This document shows positions 33,376 to 42,206 of a stretch of DNA of 64,000 nt, one piece after another. Both the position numbers and the translations under genes were made by a program. Under the pieces are notes generated by a model. It saw only the letters and a list, made by a program, of their open reading frames with translations, had not been told where the DNA came from and did no database searches. Each line of letters begins with the position of its first letter. Within the stretch, counting starts at the first letter, position 1. Origin of the DNA: PALSA-610 sp038239145 (lineage in GTDB: Bacteria; Actinomycetota; Acidimicrobiia; IMCC26256; PALSA-610); contig JBBSFB010000001.1 in NCBI GenBank assembly GCA_038239145.1, positions 62,001-126,000 of the forward strand. Reading direction: 5' to 3'.

Positions 33376-34362
33376 ATGCGAATCGGGCTCGCGCTTCCGC
33401 AGTACGACTACTCGGTGGCGGGCGAGCGCCCACTCCGGTTCGAGACCATCGTCGACTACGCCGCGCTCGCCGAGCGGCACGGCGCCGACTCGATCTGGCT
33501 CTCCGATCATCTCTTCCTCGATCTGGCCAAGTACGGCGGTCCGGGTCGGACCGAAGGGTGCTTCGACCCGATCGTGACGCTCGCCGCCCTCGCGCGCCGG
33601 GTTCCCCGCGTGCGGCTCGGCACACTGGTACTGCTCGAGGCATTGCGCCCCGCCGCGGTGCTCGCCAAGGCTCTGGCCTCGATCGACTGCCTGAGCGGCG
33701 GCCGCCTCGACGTGGGGATGGGGGCGGGCTGGTACGAGCCCGAGTACGCCGCGCTCGGCATGGACATGCCCCGGCCGGGGATGCGGCTCGACCGTCTCGT
33801 CGACGCCGTCGAGGTGGTCAAAGGACTCATCGGTGGCGGCCCGTGCAGCTACGAAGGTGAGCATCACCGCGCCACCGCCGCGGTCATCCGGCCCGCAGCA
33901 GCGCAGCGACCCCGTCCCCGAGTGTTCGTGGGCGGCAAGGGCGACCGACTCCTGCGGCTCGCGGCCGAGCACGCCGACGGCTGGAATACGTGCTGGGTAT
34001 GGACCCCCGCGGCGTACGCCGAACGGCTCGCGGTGCTCGATGCCGCGTGCGAGGAGGTCGGGCGCGACCCTGCGTCGATGTGGCGCACGCTCGGGTTGTA
34101 CGCGCTCTGCGGCGAAGACGAACGCGATCTCGAGCGGCGCTTCGACCGGCTGCGCGAGCTCTCGCCGAAAGGCGTCCTCGACGGCGTCGACCTGGAGACG
34201 TTTCGCGCCGGCCGTCTGGTCGGGACCGTCGAGCAGGTGCGCGAGCAGGTGCGCACGTGGGAAGATCTCGGTGTCGACACGATCGTGCTCGGCGCGGGTG
34301 CAGTGCCGTTTCAGGTGTCCGCGCCCGACGACATCGAGCTCCTGCTCGACGCCTGCGCCTGA
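33376..34362 (+). CDS. Luciferase-like (LLM) F420-dependent oxidoreductase
   Basis: A 328-residue TIM-barrel LLM-class protein. Landmarks are MRIGLALPQYDYSVAG at the start, ADSIWLSDHLFL (about residue 40), VRLGTLVLLEALRPAAVLAKALAS, and LSGGRLDVGMGAGWYEPEYAALG around residue 115, the pattern in actinobacterial F420-binding rather than FMN-binding members. The substrate is unknown. It is monocistronic with a leaderless -10, and followed by the second whiB gene on the other strand. Confidence 0.82.
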   Translation: MRIGLALPQYDYSVAGERPLRFETIVDYAALAERHGADSIWLSDHLFLDLAKYGGPGRTEGCFDPIVTLAALARRVPRVRLGTLVLLEALRPAAVLAKALASIDCLSGGRLDVGMGAGWYEPEYAALGMDMPRPGMRLDRLVDAVEVVKGLIGGGPCSYEGEHHRATAAVIRPAAAQRPRPRVFVGGKGDRLLRLAAEHADGWNTCWVWTPAAYAERLAVLDAACEEVGRDPASMWRTLGLYALCGEDERDLERRFDRLRELSPKGVLDGVDLETFRAGRLVGTVEQVREQVRTWEDLGVDTIVLGAGAVPFQVSAPDDIELLLDACA

Positions 34363-34387
34363 TCGCAGAGAGGCGGTACCTCTAGCT

Positions 34388-34648
34388 CTAGCTGGGCGGC
34401 GCGCTGATCAGCTCGCGTCGGCGGCGCAGGATGCGGCGACGCTCCCGCTCCGAGGCGCCACCCCAGACACCGTGTTCGATCCGGTTGAGGAGCGCGTACT
34501 CGAGGCACTCCGGCTTCACCGTGCAGTCCGCGCAGACGTGTTGGGCCGACTCGACGCCCAGGCCGTCGGACGGGAAGAACTCGGTCGGGCTCACGCCCCG
34601 GCACCGCGCTCGGAGCATCCAGGCGTATTCGTCCGGAGTCTCGTCCAC
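34388..34648 (-). CDS. WhiB-family iron-sulfur transcription factor
   Basis: An 86-residue Wbl protein, the second in the window. Cys residues are in RARCRGVSP (near residue 17) and VCADCTVKPEC (near 42-51), with LEYALLN, HGVWGGASERERRRILRRRR and a short tail. The N-terminus is only about 15 residues before the first Cys. GTG 34648 is chosen because GGAGG lies 5 bases before; the longer in-frame ATG at 34822 would add unrelated Arg-rich sequence. Sits convergent with the LLM gene and divergent from the small hypothetical gene at 34890. Confidence 0.9.
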   Translation of the reverse strand: MDETPDEYAWMLRARCRGVSPTEFFPSDGLGVESAQHVCADCTVKPECLEYALLNRIEHGVWGGASERERRRILRRRRELISAPPS

Positions 34649-34889
34649 GATCACCTCCCCTCCTCGGAGCCTTACGGCTCGCAGCGTCGATTGGTTCGAA
34701 CCGTTGAAAGTCGTGTGCCTCGGTACTGAGACGTCTGGGAAGCCCGGGAGGCTCCCGATTTTCCGGCGGGAACGGACGAAATTCCGGACCGGCCGCGTCC
34801 TCTCCGTAGCGACGACCCGCACTGGACGTGAGAATCGGGGTCTTTGTCCGGCGCGCTACCCTCATTCGTCGTCTGACGAGGAGTACGCG

Positions 34890-35159
34890 ATGTCCATCGA
34901 TCCCGAAGAGCTCGAGGAGATACCGCCCCAGGGCCATGTTCGGGTGGTGTACACCGGTCCGGTCGCGCCCCACTGGGAGGTCCATCGCGTCTTCGGTGAC
35001 CAGCGAGCCATGGACGAGTTCCGGCAGCGGGCGATGGCTCGGCTGCAGCTCCTCCCGGTCTACGACCCGCAGTTCCGGCGCAACCGCGAGCGCGTGGCCC
35101 GAGACGCCGAGCGTGAGCACTTCATTCTGGAATGGGATCTCGGCGACGAGCCCGAGTAA
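34890..35159 (+). CDS. Small acidic conserved-looking protein of unknown function
   Basis: An 89-residue protein: PPQGHVRVVYTGPVAPHWEVHRVFGD, then an Arg-rich helix (DEFRQRAMARLQLLPVYDPQFRRNRERVARDAERE) and HFILEWDLGDEPE. I do not recognise it. The ATG has GAGGAG about 7 bases before, and a TACCCT -10 near 34856-34861. It is convergent with pstA with 27 bp between the stops. Composition and a good ribosome-binding site support a real gene. Confidence 0.6.
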   Translation: MSIDPEELEEIPPQGHVRVVYTGPVAPHWEVHRVFGDQRAMDEFRQRAMARLQLLPVYDPQFRRNRERVARDAEREHFILEWDLGDEPE

Positions 35160-35186
35160 CCCGTCCGAGAACTCGTCGGGCCCGGC

Positions 35187-36110
35187 TCAGCGGCGGACGG
35201 TCGCAAAGCGCCCGGAGACGGTGCGCGCAATCACGGTGAACAAGAACACGAGAACAATGAGGGTCAGGGCCGCGCCCCAGGCTCGATCGGTCTGAGCCTG
35301 GAACGGCGACTGCGCGTTGAACCAGATCACCTGCGAGAGCGTGTTGTTCGGCTGGTGGAACGGGTTCGAGTTGATGCGGCTCGCGGCGCCGATGGTCAAC
35401 AGGAGCGGCGCGGTCTCGCCCGCGGCTCGGGCGACGGCCAGCATGGCGCCGCTGACGATGCCGGGGAGCGCGGCGGGGAGTACGACCGACAACACGGTGC
35501 GCCAACGCCGAGCGCCGAGCGCGTCGCTCGCCTGGCGGAGGTCGTTCGGGACGAGCTTCAGCATCTCCTCGGACGAGCGGATCACGATCGGCAGCATGAG
35601 CGCGCCGAGTGCGAGCGAACCCGCGAAGCCCGAATAGCCGAAGTGCAGACCGGAGCTGACCCAGATCGTCGCGACGAAGAGGCCCATGACGATCGAGGGC
35701 ACGCCGGTCATCACGTCGGCCATGAACCGGATCACCTTGGCGAAGCGATTCTGCCGGCCGTACTCGTTGAGGTAGACGGCGGCGAGCACACCGAGAGGAA
35801 TCGCCATCAGCGCGGCGACGCCGGTGATGACCAGGGTGCCCACGATGGCGGGGGCGATGCCGCCGCCGGGGAACTGCGTGACGACCGCCAGATTCTTGGT
35901 GAGGAAGTCGACGCTCATGATCGCGGCGCCCTTGCTGACCACATACACCGCGATCACGACGACGGGTACCAGCGCGAGCAGCAACGACCCGATCATCCAT
36001 GTGGTCGCGAGGGCATTGTTGAATCGACGGCGGCCGGAGACGCCCTGGTCGAGGATCCACGAGCCGGGGTCGTCGTGCCCTGGCGCTACCGGCGGAGACG
36101 CGACGGTCAT
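35187..36110 (-). CDS. pstA: Phosphate ABC transporter permease PstA
   Basis: A 307-residue integral membrane subunit of the high-affinity phosphate uptake system. Six transmembrane helices are visible; the cytoplasmic EAA-like loop is SDALGARRWRTVLSVVLPAALPGI, which docks PstB, and GGIAPAIVGTLVITGVAALMAIPLG marks the periplasmic-side helix pair typical of PstA. The GTG/ATG start overlaps pstC stop by 4 bases. Third in pstS-pstC-pstA; pstB is separate, on the other strand. Confidence 0.92.
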   Translation of the reverse strand: MTVASPPVAPGHDDPGSWILDQGVSGRRRFNNALATTWMIGSLLLALVPVVVIAVYVVSKGAAIMSVDFLTKNLAVVTQFPGGGIAPAIVGTLVITGVAALMAIPLGVLAAVYLNEYGRQNRFAKVIRFMADVMTGVPSIVMGLFVATIWVSSGLHFGYSGFAGSLALGALMLPIVIRSSEEMLKLVPNDLRQASDALGARRWRTVLSVVLPAALPGIVSGAMLAVARAAGETAPLLLTIGAASRINSNPFHQPNNTLSQVIWFNAQSPFQAQTDRAWGAALTLIVLVFLFTVIARTVSGRFATVRR

Positions 36111-37090
36111 CGACCCTCTCCAGTCATGGCCGAGTTGTGGTTGGCGATGGCGCGGGCCGCCACGTTGATCACGATCGTGATCGCGAAGAGCACGACGCCG
36201 AGCCCGATGAGTGCGGCCTTGGGGAGCCCGGTCGCCTCGCCGAAGTTGTGCGCGATCACCGACGCCATCGCGTCGCCCGGGAAGAAGACGTGGGAGGTGA
36301 CCTGGTGGCTGCTCCCGATCACGAGCGCAACCGCGATCGTCTCGCCCATGGCGCGCCCGAGGCCGAGCATGGCGGCGCCGATCAGACCGCTGCGGACGCG
36401 CGGGAACACCGACACGCGCAACATCTCCCAGCGCGTCGCGCCCATTGCGAGGGCGGCGTTCTTGTCGTCCTGGGCGACGGTGTTGAGCACTTCCCGGCTG
36501 ATCGACGTGATGATCGGGATGATCATCACCGCAAGCACGATCCCCGCGGTCATGAACGACTGACCGGTCGCCGGACTACCGAGGAAATTCCGCAAGAGAG
36601 GCACCGTGCCGATCGTGTCGGCGATGTTCTTGTAGATGTGGCCGATCGGCGTGGTCAGCACGGCCAGGGCCCAGAAGCCATACACGACCGACGGGATCGA
36701 CGCGAGGAGATCGACGACGTACGTCACGCCGGCGCGAACACGCTTGGGTGCCAGCTCGGTGATGAACAGCGCGATGCCGAGACTCGCCGGTATTGCGATC
36801 GCGATTGCGAGGAACGCAGTGAGGATCGTGCCGAACTCGAAGTCGAGCGCACCGAAGTGGTTGGTGTTCGGGTCCCAGTTCCGGCTGGTGAAGAAGCTCA
36901 ATCCCTGGTGCGCGAACGCGGGCCACGCCTTGTTGGTCGTGGAGTACGCGATGAGCGCAAGGATGACGAGAACGAGCAGGCCGGCGGAGAAGGCGACCGC
37001 ACGGAATGTGCGATCGACCTTCTTGCCGCCGGCCGGGCTCGGGGGGAGTCCGCTCGCGCCGAGATCCGGGGATGGAGCGAGCGTGGTCAT
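36107..37090 (-). CDS. pstC: Phosphate ABC transporter permease PstC
   Basis: A 327-residue permease pairing with PstA. After a 30-residue hydrophilic start there are six helices; family blocks include FGTILTAFLAIAIAIPASLG, the EAA-like loop ALAMGATRWEMLRVSVFPRVRSG and LGRAMGETIAVALVIG. Start at 37090 is 10 bp after the pstS stop. The end overlaps pstA. Confidence 0.92.
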   Translation of the reverse strand: MTTLAPSPDLGASGLPPSPAGGKKVDRTFRAVAFSAGLLVLVILALIAYSTTNKAWPAFAHQGLSFFTSRNWDPNTNHFGALDFEFGTILTAFLAIAIAIPASLGIALFITELAPKRVRAGVTYVVDLLASIPSVVYGFWALAVLTTPIGHIYKNIADTIGTVPLLRNFLGSPATGQSFMTAGIVLAVMIIPIITSISREVLNTVAQDDKNAALAMGATRWEMLRVSVFPRVRSGLIGAAMLGLGRAMGETIAVALVIGSSHQVTSHVFFPGDAMASVIAHNFGEATGLPKAALIGLGVVLFAITIVINVAARAIANHNSAMTGEGR

Positions 37091-37100
37091 TGCTGCGACG

Positions 37101-38195
37101 TTACGCGGGGATCACGAGCTGCGTCAGCTGCGCGATCGCCTTCTGCTGGAGGCTGGTGGGCAGCTTGGCGTAGTTCACGCCTTCGGCTTGGGCCTGACCG
37201 TCGTTCAAGATGTAGGTCAGGAAGTCCTTGAGCGCGGTGCCCTTGGCGTGGTCGGTTTGGTTGGCGTAGACGATGATCCACGTCGGCGACGTGATCGGGT
37301 AGGCGTCGGCTCCGGCCTCGTTGAGCGGGCTGTACGTCAGGTCGTCCTTGATGGTCGCCGACGCTACTGCCGCCGAGGCTCCTGCGAGGGACGGGGCCAC
37401 GAACGAACCTGCCGAGTTCTTGATCGACGCGAACGTCAGCTTTGCCGCGAGGGCGTCGGAGAAATCGACGTACCCGATCGCACCGTCGGTCTTGGAGACG
37501 TCCTGCGCGACGCCGCCGTTGCCCTGTCCGGCCTGCGAGCTCGACGGCCAGTTGACCGTGTCGCCGCTGCCGAGCGTCCAGTCACTGCCGCCCGCCGCGA
37601 CGAGGTACTTGCTGAAGTTGCTCGTCGTACCCGACGCCTCGGCCCGGTGGACGATCGTGATGTCGGTCGAGGGCAGACTCACGCCCGAGTTGTCGGCCTT
37701 GATCGCGCCGTCGTCCCACTTCTTGATCGTGCCCGAGAAGATCTTGGCGAGCGTCGAGGGGTCGAGTTGCAACTTGTCGACGCCACTCAGCTTGTACGAC
37801 ACGGTGATCGGGGCCGCGACGGTCGGGAAGTAGAGGATCTTGCCGCCCTGGTACTTGCCGACGTCGGCCGCCTTCACGAGGCTGTCGGTGCCGGCGAAGT
37901 CGACCGTCTTGGTCTGGAGGTCGGTCTTGCCCTTACCCGAGCCACCACCGGCGTAGTTGATGGTGATCTTCGAGTTCTTGTCCTGGAAGCCCTGGATGGC
38001 GACCTGGTCGAAGGTCTGCTGGAACGTCGAGCCGGATCCGTTCAACTGTGCGCTGACAGTAGAGCCGCCGGAACCGCCGGCGGTCGTCGTGCCGGTGTTG
38101 CTCGACGACTTGGAGCTGCTGCCGCATGCCGCGAGAAGAAGTGCGGAGGCGACGAGTGCGACGGCCGTGCGCCGAACGCGGGAGGATCGCATCAT
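37101..38195 (-). CDS. pstS: Phosphate-binding lipoprotein PstS
   Basis: A 364-residue lipoprotein that binds orthophosphate at the cell surface. The signal peptide VRRTAVALVASALLLAACGS has a good lipobox (LAAC), followed by a Ser/Thr/Gly-rich linker, then LNGSGSTFQQTFDQVAIQGF and the phosphate-binding segments GGGSGKGKTDL, FAGTDSLV and HRAEASGTTSNFSKYL. ATG 38195 is used; an in-frame TTG at 38204 or ATG at 38192 are alternatives. Transcription likely starts near 38232 from TAGTCT with three PHO-box units before it, so phosphate starvation should induce it. Confidence 0.94.
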   Translation of the reverse strand: MMRSSRVRRTAVALVASALLLAACGSSSKSSSNTGTTTAGGSGGSTVSAQLNGSGSTFQQTFDQVAIQGFQDKNSKITINYAGGGSGKGKTDLQTKTVDFAGTDSLVKAADVGKYQGGKILYFPTVAAPITVSYKLSGVDKLQLDPSTLAKIFSGTIKKWDDGAIKADNSGVSLPSTDITIVHRAEASGTTSNFSKYLVAAGGSDWTLGSGDTVNWPSSSQAGQGNGGVAQDVSKTDGAIGYVDFSDALAAKLTFASIKNSAGSFVAPSLAGASAAVASATIKDDLTYSPLNEAGADAYPITSPTWIIVYANQTDHAKGTALKDFLTYILNDGQAQAEGVNYAKLPTSLQQKAIAQLTQLVIPA

Positions 38196-38238
38196 GGCAA
38201 TCAAGGTTGGTCCCTTTCCGAGGTTTGCATCGGTGTCG

Positions 38239-38244
38239 AGACTA
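38239..38244 (-). promoter_or_regulatory. -10 element for pstSCA
   Basis: TAGTCT on the minus strand, 43 bases before the pstS ATG; the PHO box lies 27 bp further upstream, where the -35 would be. Confidence 0.55.
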
Positions 38245-38271
38245 AGAACGCCGGATGGACACCCACTCGCG

Positions 38272-38304
38272 TGGACGTAAACGGAGAGTGAACCGGACCC
38301 GAAC
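38272..38304 (-). promoter_or_regulatory. PHO box upstream of pstS (three 11-bp direct repeats)
   Basis: Read on the minus strand: GTTCGGGTCCG, GTTCACTCTCC, GTTTACGTCCA. These are three consecutive 11-bp units starting with GTTC/GTTT, the layout of the PhoP-binding PHO box described in Streptomyces (repeats of GTTCACC plus four bases). It covers the -35 region of the pstS promoter. Confidence 0.75.
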
Positions 38305-38342
38305 ACTCGGGGATATCCAGGCGCGACGCGGGGCCGGAGGGG

Positions 38343-39038
38343 TCAGGTGAGGTCGACGTCGCCCGTGACGACGTCGCCCGGGAGTTGCCCGGTCACCATG
38401 AACTCGACCCAACGCCCGATCATCACCGCGTGGTCGGCGGCACGCTCGTAGTCGCGACCGACGAACGCGAGTTGCACGGCCATCTGGAGCGCAGCCTCGT
38501 CGGTCGACTCACCCGAGAAGCCGGCGAAGATGGCGCGGAAGAGCTCCTTTTGGAGATCATCCATCACGTCGTCCATGTCGGGGAGCGCCGACGCGATGGC
38601 TTCGTCGCTGTCGGCGAACGCGTCGACCGCCAGGTGCGTCTGCACACTCGCCTGGGCGCCCATGCGCTCGATGATCCCCCGGATCCGCGGCGGGAGCTCT
38701 CGGGGGTAGAGGCGCCGGGTCGCCCGGGCCACATTGCGCATCAGCCCGCCTGTGAGCTCGATCTCGTGGAGGATCCGCAGCACCGCGAGCATCGCTCGCA
38801 GGTCGCCGGCCATGGGCTGTTGCAGAGCGAAGAGTTGGTAGACCCGGTGCTCGATCTGGAGCACCCGCTCGGTGATCTCGCGGTGCACGTCGTAGATGTC
38901 GTCGACGACGGTGAGGTCGGCGTCGAGGAGCGCCTGGGTGGCGGCGCCGATCTGCTCGCAGGTCCGGACGGCCAGCTTCACCACGTCGGCGCGCACTTCT
39001 TGGAGCTGCTCGTCGAATGTTCGTCGGGTTTCGACCAC
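38343..39038 (-). CDS. phoU: Phosphate-signalling protein PhoU
   Basis: A 231-residue all-helical protein with the two PhoU repeats. Conserved acidic/His blocks are REITERVLQIEHRVYQLFAL and RIIERMGAQ in the first and AFVGRDYERAADHAVMIGRWVEFMV in the second (E/D-x-x-x-D metal-binding pattern with ERAADHA). PhoU couples PstSCAB activity to the sensor kinase. GTG 39038 is supported by GGAGG 5 bases before. Placed between pstS and pstB but oriented like pstS. Confidence 0.9.
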   Translation of the reverse strand: MVETRRTFDEQLQEVRADVVKLAVRTCEQIGAATQALLDADLTVVDDIYDVHREITERVLQIEHRVYQLFALQQPMAGDLRAMLAVLRILHEIELTGGLMRNVARATRRLYPRELPPRIRGIIERMGAQASVQTHLAVDAFADSDEAIASALPDMDDVMDDLQKELFRAIFAGFSGESTDEAALQMAVQLAFVGRDYERAADHAVMIGRWVEFMVTGQLPGDVVTGDVDLT

Positions 39039-39112
39039 AATGTCCTCCGAGAGTTGTCTTGACACGGCGAGTTTGCCCCCCGGGAACGTGCCCGGGAGGG
39101 GCACCGCAGGGT

Positions 39113-39145
39113 GCTCGCCCGCTGTTCACCGTTGGTTCACCAACC
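39113..39145 (+). promoter_or_regulatory. PHO box upstream of pstB (11-bp direct repeats)
   Basis: Units GTTCACCGTTG (39124-39134) and GTTCACCAACC (39135-39145) carry two exact GTTCACC cores 11 bp apart, preceded by a weaker unit GCTCGCCCGCT. This matches the Streptomyces PHO-box consensus exactly. Candidate -10 boxes follow at 39160-39165 (TACGGT) and 39184-39189 (TACGAT), both on the plus strand towards pstB-phoR-phoP. Confidence 0.8.
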
Positions 39146-39270
39146 GGCCATCCGTACCATACGGTCCGGCCAGCCGGCGTCCCTACGATGGCCACATCGC
39201 GGAGCGCTTGGCGAGGTTGCGGTCGAGCCGCGATGCTGGGCCGGCGCCGAACGCTCCCGGAAGGTCAAAC

Positions 39271-40212
39271 GTGTCCTCGGAACAGGGTGAAGCCATGGCG
39301 ATGCCGACGGTGAGTGTCCGACCGCCCGACGTCCGGGTGAACGACGATCCCACGCGGGGCGACTCCGCGCACGGCCGTACCAGTCAGGGCGATCCCGACC
39401 GGGGAAGCGGCGAGTCGGTTCCCGAGCCGTCGAGCTCGGAAGTGGTGTTCGAGGTCCGCGACGTCAGCGTGAGCTACTTCGGATCCGTCGCGGTCGAGGG
39501 TGTGACGCTCGACGTCCACCGCAACGGCATCACCGCACTCATCGGGCCGTCCGGTTGCGGCAAGAGCACGTTGTTGCGTTCCTTCAACCGTATGAACGAC
39601 CTCGTAGCCGGCGCGCGCGTCGACGGCCGGATCTCGTATCACGGCCACGATCTGTACGGCTCCGACGTCGACCCGGTCGAGGTGCGGCGCCGTATCGGCA
39701 TGGTGTTCCAGCGCCCGAACCCGTTCCCGAAGTCGATCTACGACAACGTCGCGTTCGGTCCTCGCATCACGGGGCGCCGCAAGGGTCTCGACGACATCGT
39801 CGAAGAGGCGCTCGTCAACGCGGCGCTGTGGGACGAGGTGAAGGGCAAGCTCAAGCAGTCGGCCTTCGCGCTGTCCGGTGGGCAACAGCAACGACTCTGC
39901 ATCGCCCGTTGTCTCGCCGTGCGACCCGACGTGATCCTCATGGACGAGCCGTGTTCCGCGCTCGATCCGATCGCGACGTCGCGCATCGAGGATCTCATGG
40001 GCGACCTGAAGCGCGAGTACACCATCGTGATCGTCACCCACAACATGCAACAAGCCGCGCGTGTCTCCGATATGACGGCGTTCATGACTGCGGAAGTGGA
40101 CGAACACGACCACCGCGTCGGGCGCCTGGTCGAGTACGACGCCACCGACCGGATCTTCACCAATCCCTCCGACGCGCGCACCGAGGGATACATCACGGGT
40201 CGATTCGGTTGA
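39271..40212 (+). CDS. pstB: Phosphate ABC transporter ATP-binding protein PstB
   Basis: A 313-residue ATPase. After an unusually long, hydrophilic N-terminal extension of about 50 residues it shows Walker A GPSGCGKST (about residue 93), the PstB-typical VFQRPNPFPKSIYDNVAFG (Q-loop), signature LSGGQQQRLCIARCLA, Walker B VILMDEPCSALDPI and the switch His in VIVTHNMQQAARV. GTG 39271 has GGAAGG 6 bases before; ATG 39295 is an alternative. First gene of pstB-phoR-phoP. It is separated from its permease genes by phoU and the PHO-box promoter. Confidence 0.92.
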   Translation: MSSEQGEAMAMPTVSVRPPDVRVNDDPTRGDSAHGRTSQGDPDRGSGESVPEPSSSEVVFEVRDVSVSYFGSVAVEGVTLDVHRNGITALIGPSGCGKSTLLRSFNRMNDLVAGARVDGRISYHGHDLYGSDVDPVEVRRRIGMVFQRPNPFPKSIYDNVAFGPRITGRRKGLDDIVEEALVNAALWDEVKGKLKQSAFALSGGQQQRLCIARCLAVRPDVILMDEPCSALDPIATSRIEDLMGDLKREYTIVIVTHNMQQAARVSDMTAFMTAEVDEHDHRVGRLVEYDATDRIFTNPSDARTEGYITGRFG

Positions 40213-40234
40213 TCCGACTCGCCTGGCCGCGACT

Positions 40235-41482
40235 GTGACGGCGCTCTTCGTCGTTCTCGGTCTGGTCGGGTGGGCGGTCGTCGTCATCGTCGGACGCGAG
40301 CTGCGGGCCGCTCGGCGCGAGCTCGCGCGAGTCCGCCGGGTGGTCGACGTGCCCGACGACCTTTCCCTGACCGACGCGATCACCGAGGACCGGCGCGAGG
40401 CGGAAGACCGCGTGTTGCAATCGGAGGCGGTGCAGCATTGGCTGCTCGCCGCGCTCGACGAGTCGAGTGACGCGATCGTCGTCGTCGATCGGATCGGTCG
40501 CGAGGTCGTGCGCAACGCAGTAGCCCGGCGATTCGCCGGGGCACGGACGGGAGAGGTGTTGGCCGAGGACGCGATCGCGGAGCTCCTGCACGACGCCTTG
40601 ACCGGACACAGCTCCGAGCGTGAGCTTCCGCTCTACGGCCCGCCGCAACAGGTGTTGCAACTCCGGGCGTTTCCTCTTCGTCGCGACGGCGAGATCGTCG
40701 GCGCAGTGGCCTTCACGCGCGACGTCTCCGAGGCCCGGCGCGTCGAGAGCGTCCGCCGCGACTTCGTCGCCAATGTGAGTCACGAGCTGAAGACGCCGAT
40801 CGGCGCGCTCGGTCTGCTTGCGGAGACGATGGCGGCCACCGACGACTTCGCGGTGGTACAGAGACTCGCCGACCGGGTCGTGCGGGAGGCCGACCGGCTC
40901 GCGCGCATCGTCGACGACCTCCTCGATCTCAGCACGATCGAGGCGCAAGAGGCCCCGTCGCGCGCCCCCATGCCGGTGCGGCTCCTGATCTCGGAATGCG
41001 TCGACGTGGTGCAGGCCGCGGCTGACGCAGGCCGGGTCCCCGTGCTGGTCAGGCCCGAGCCGCCTGACCTCGAAATCTTCTGCGACACGCGCCAGATGCG
41101 CAGCGCGCTCGTGAACCTGGTCGACAACGCGATCAAGTACTCCGGTCCCGAACAGCCCGTCGAGATCGGCGCGTGCGTCGTCGACGACCGGGTGGCGTTC
41201 GTGGTGCGCGACCACGGGATCGGGATCCCGACGCGGGATCTCGAGCGCATCTGGGAACGCTTCTACCGGGTCGACCGGGCCCGTAGCCGCGACACCGGCG
41301 GCACCGGGCTGGGCCTCGCGATCGTCCGCCACGTGGCCCAGGCCCACGGCGGCGAAGTCACGGTGCAGTCGCGCGAAGGCGAAGGCTCGACATTCACGCT
41401 CTACATTCCGCTTGCCAACGGCTCGGCGCGCGGCATCACGGAACCCACACCGACGGAGGAACGATGGCCGATCCGCCCCTGA
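40235..41482 (+). CDS. phoR: Phosphate sensor histidine kinase (PhoR/SenX3-like)
   Basis: A 415-residue kinase with one N-terminal transmembrane helix (residues 3-20), a linker with a PAS-like region (DESSDAIVVVDRIGREVVRN) and the HisKA-HATPase module: H-box FVANVSHELKTPIGAL (phospho-His near residue 185), N-box LVNLVDNAIKYS, G1 RDHGIGIP and G2 GGTGLGLAI. This single-TM-plus-PAS design is that of SenX3/PhoR in actinobacteria. GTG start, 22 bp after pstB. The 3' end overlaps phoP by 19 bp. Confidence 0.9.
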   Translation: MTALFVVLGLVGWAVVVIVGRELRAARRELARVRRVVDVPDDLSLTDAITEDRREAEDRVLQSEAVQHWLLAALDESSDAIVVVDRIGREVVRNAVARRFAGARTGEVLAEDAIAELLHDALTGHSSERELPLYGPPQQVLQLRAFPLRRDGEIVGAVAFTRDVSEARRVESVRRDFVANVSHELKTPIGALGLLAETMAATDDFAVVQRLADRVVREADRLARIVDDLLDLSTIEAQEAPSRAPMPVRLLISECVDVVQAAADAGRVPVLVRPEPPDLEIFCDTRQMRSALVNLVDNAIKYSGPEQPVEIGACVVDDRVAFVVRDHGIGIPTRDLERIWERFYRVDRARSRDTGGTGLGLAIVRHVAQAHGGEVTVQSREGEGSTFTLYIPLANGSARGITEPTPTEERWPIRP

Positions 41483-42177
41483 TACTCGTAGTCGACGACG
41501 AGCAGTCGTATCGAGACGCGCTCGCCGTGGCTCTCCAACGCGAAGGATTCCTCGTCGAGACCGCGGCCGACGGACCGGAGGCGATCGAGCGTTTCGACGC
41601 GACCCGACCAGCGCTGGTCCTGCTCGACGTCATGCTCCCGAAGATCTCGGGCATCGACGTCTGCCGCGAGCTCCGGTCACGTTCGCGTGTCCCGATCATC
41701 ATGGTCACGGCCCGCAACGCCGAGATCGACGCAGTAGTAGGGCTCGAGGTCGGAGCCGACGACTACGTCACCAAACCGTTCCGCTTGCGAGAACTGATCG
41801 CGCGGGTGCGCGCCGCGCTGCGCCGCATGCCGGTCTCCGAGCAGGAGGTCGACCCCGCCGATGTGATCGAGATCGGCGACATCCGCCTCGACACCGGCCG
41901 GCACGAGGTGTTCGTGCGGGGTGTACCGCAGGCGTTCCCGCTGAAGGAATTCGAGCTGCTCGAGTTGCTGCTCACGAACGCCGGCCGCGTGTTGACGCGC
42001 GACGTGCTGATCGACCGCATCTGGGGACCGAACTACTTCGGCGACACCAAGACCCTCGACGTCCATGTGAAACGCCTGCGCTCGAAGATCGAAGCTGATC
42101 CCGCGAACCCCCGTCGGATCGTGACGGTACGCGGGGTCGGGTATCGCTACGAGAGAGCAGGCGCCGCCGCGTCATAG
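41464..42177 (+). CDS. phoP: Phosphate response regulator (PhoP/RegX3-like, OmpR family)
   Basis: A 237-residue regulator. The receiver has the acidic pair VVDDEQS, the phospho-Asp in LVLLDVMLPKISGIDV (near residue 54), Thr in IIMVTARNAE and Lys in DDYVTKPFRLRELI. The C-terminal OmpR winged helix ends with TLDVHVKRLRSKIEADPANPRRIVTVRGVGYRYE in two parts. It overlaps phoR and is the obvious candidate to bind the PHO boxes at 38272-38304, 39113-39145 and perhaps 46137-46158. Confidence 0.9.
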   Translation: MADPPLILVVDDEQSYRDALAVALQREGFLVETAADGPEAIERFDATRPALVLLDVMLPKISGIDVCRELRSRSRVPIIMVTARNAEIDAVVGLEVGADDYVTKPFRLRELIARVRAALRRMPVSEQEVDPADVIEIGDIRLDTGRHEVFVRGVPQAFPLKEFELLELLLTNAGRVLTRDVLIDRIWGPNYFGDTKTLDVHVKRLRSKIEADPANPRRIVTVRGVGYRYERAGAAAS

Positions 42178-42206
42178 CGGTATCGCTCGGGACTCGAGCC
42201 CGTCGC

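Noticed and set aside
39156..39161. Minus-strand TATGGT as a promoter for phoU
   Set aside because: It faces phoU but the PHO box would be downstream of it; phoU is better read from an unknown promoter or internal RBS, so I do not assign it.
39017..39313. Plus-strand 98-codon frame including ATG 39188 after TACGAT
   Set aside because: The ATG overlaps the -10, and pstB in another frame has the domain evidence and a ribosome-binding site.
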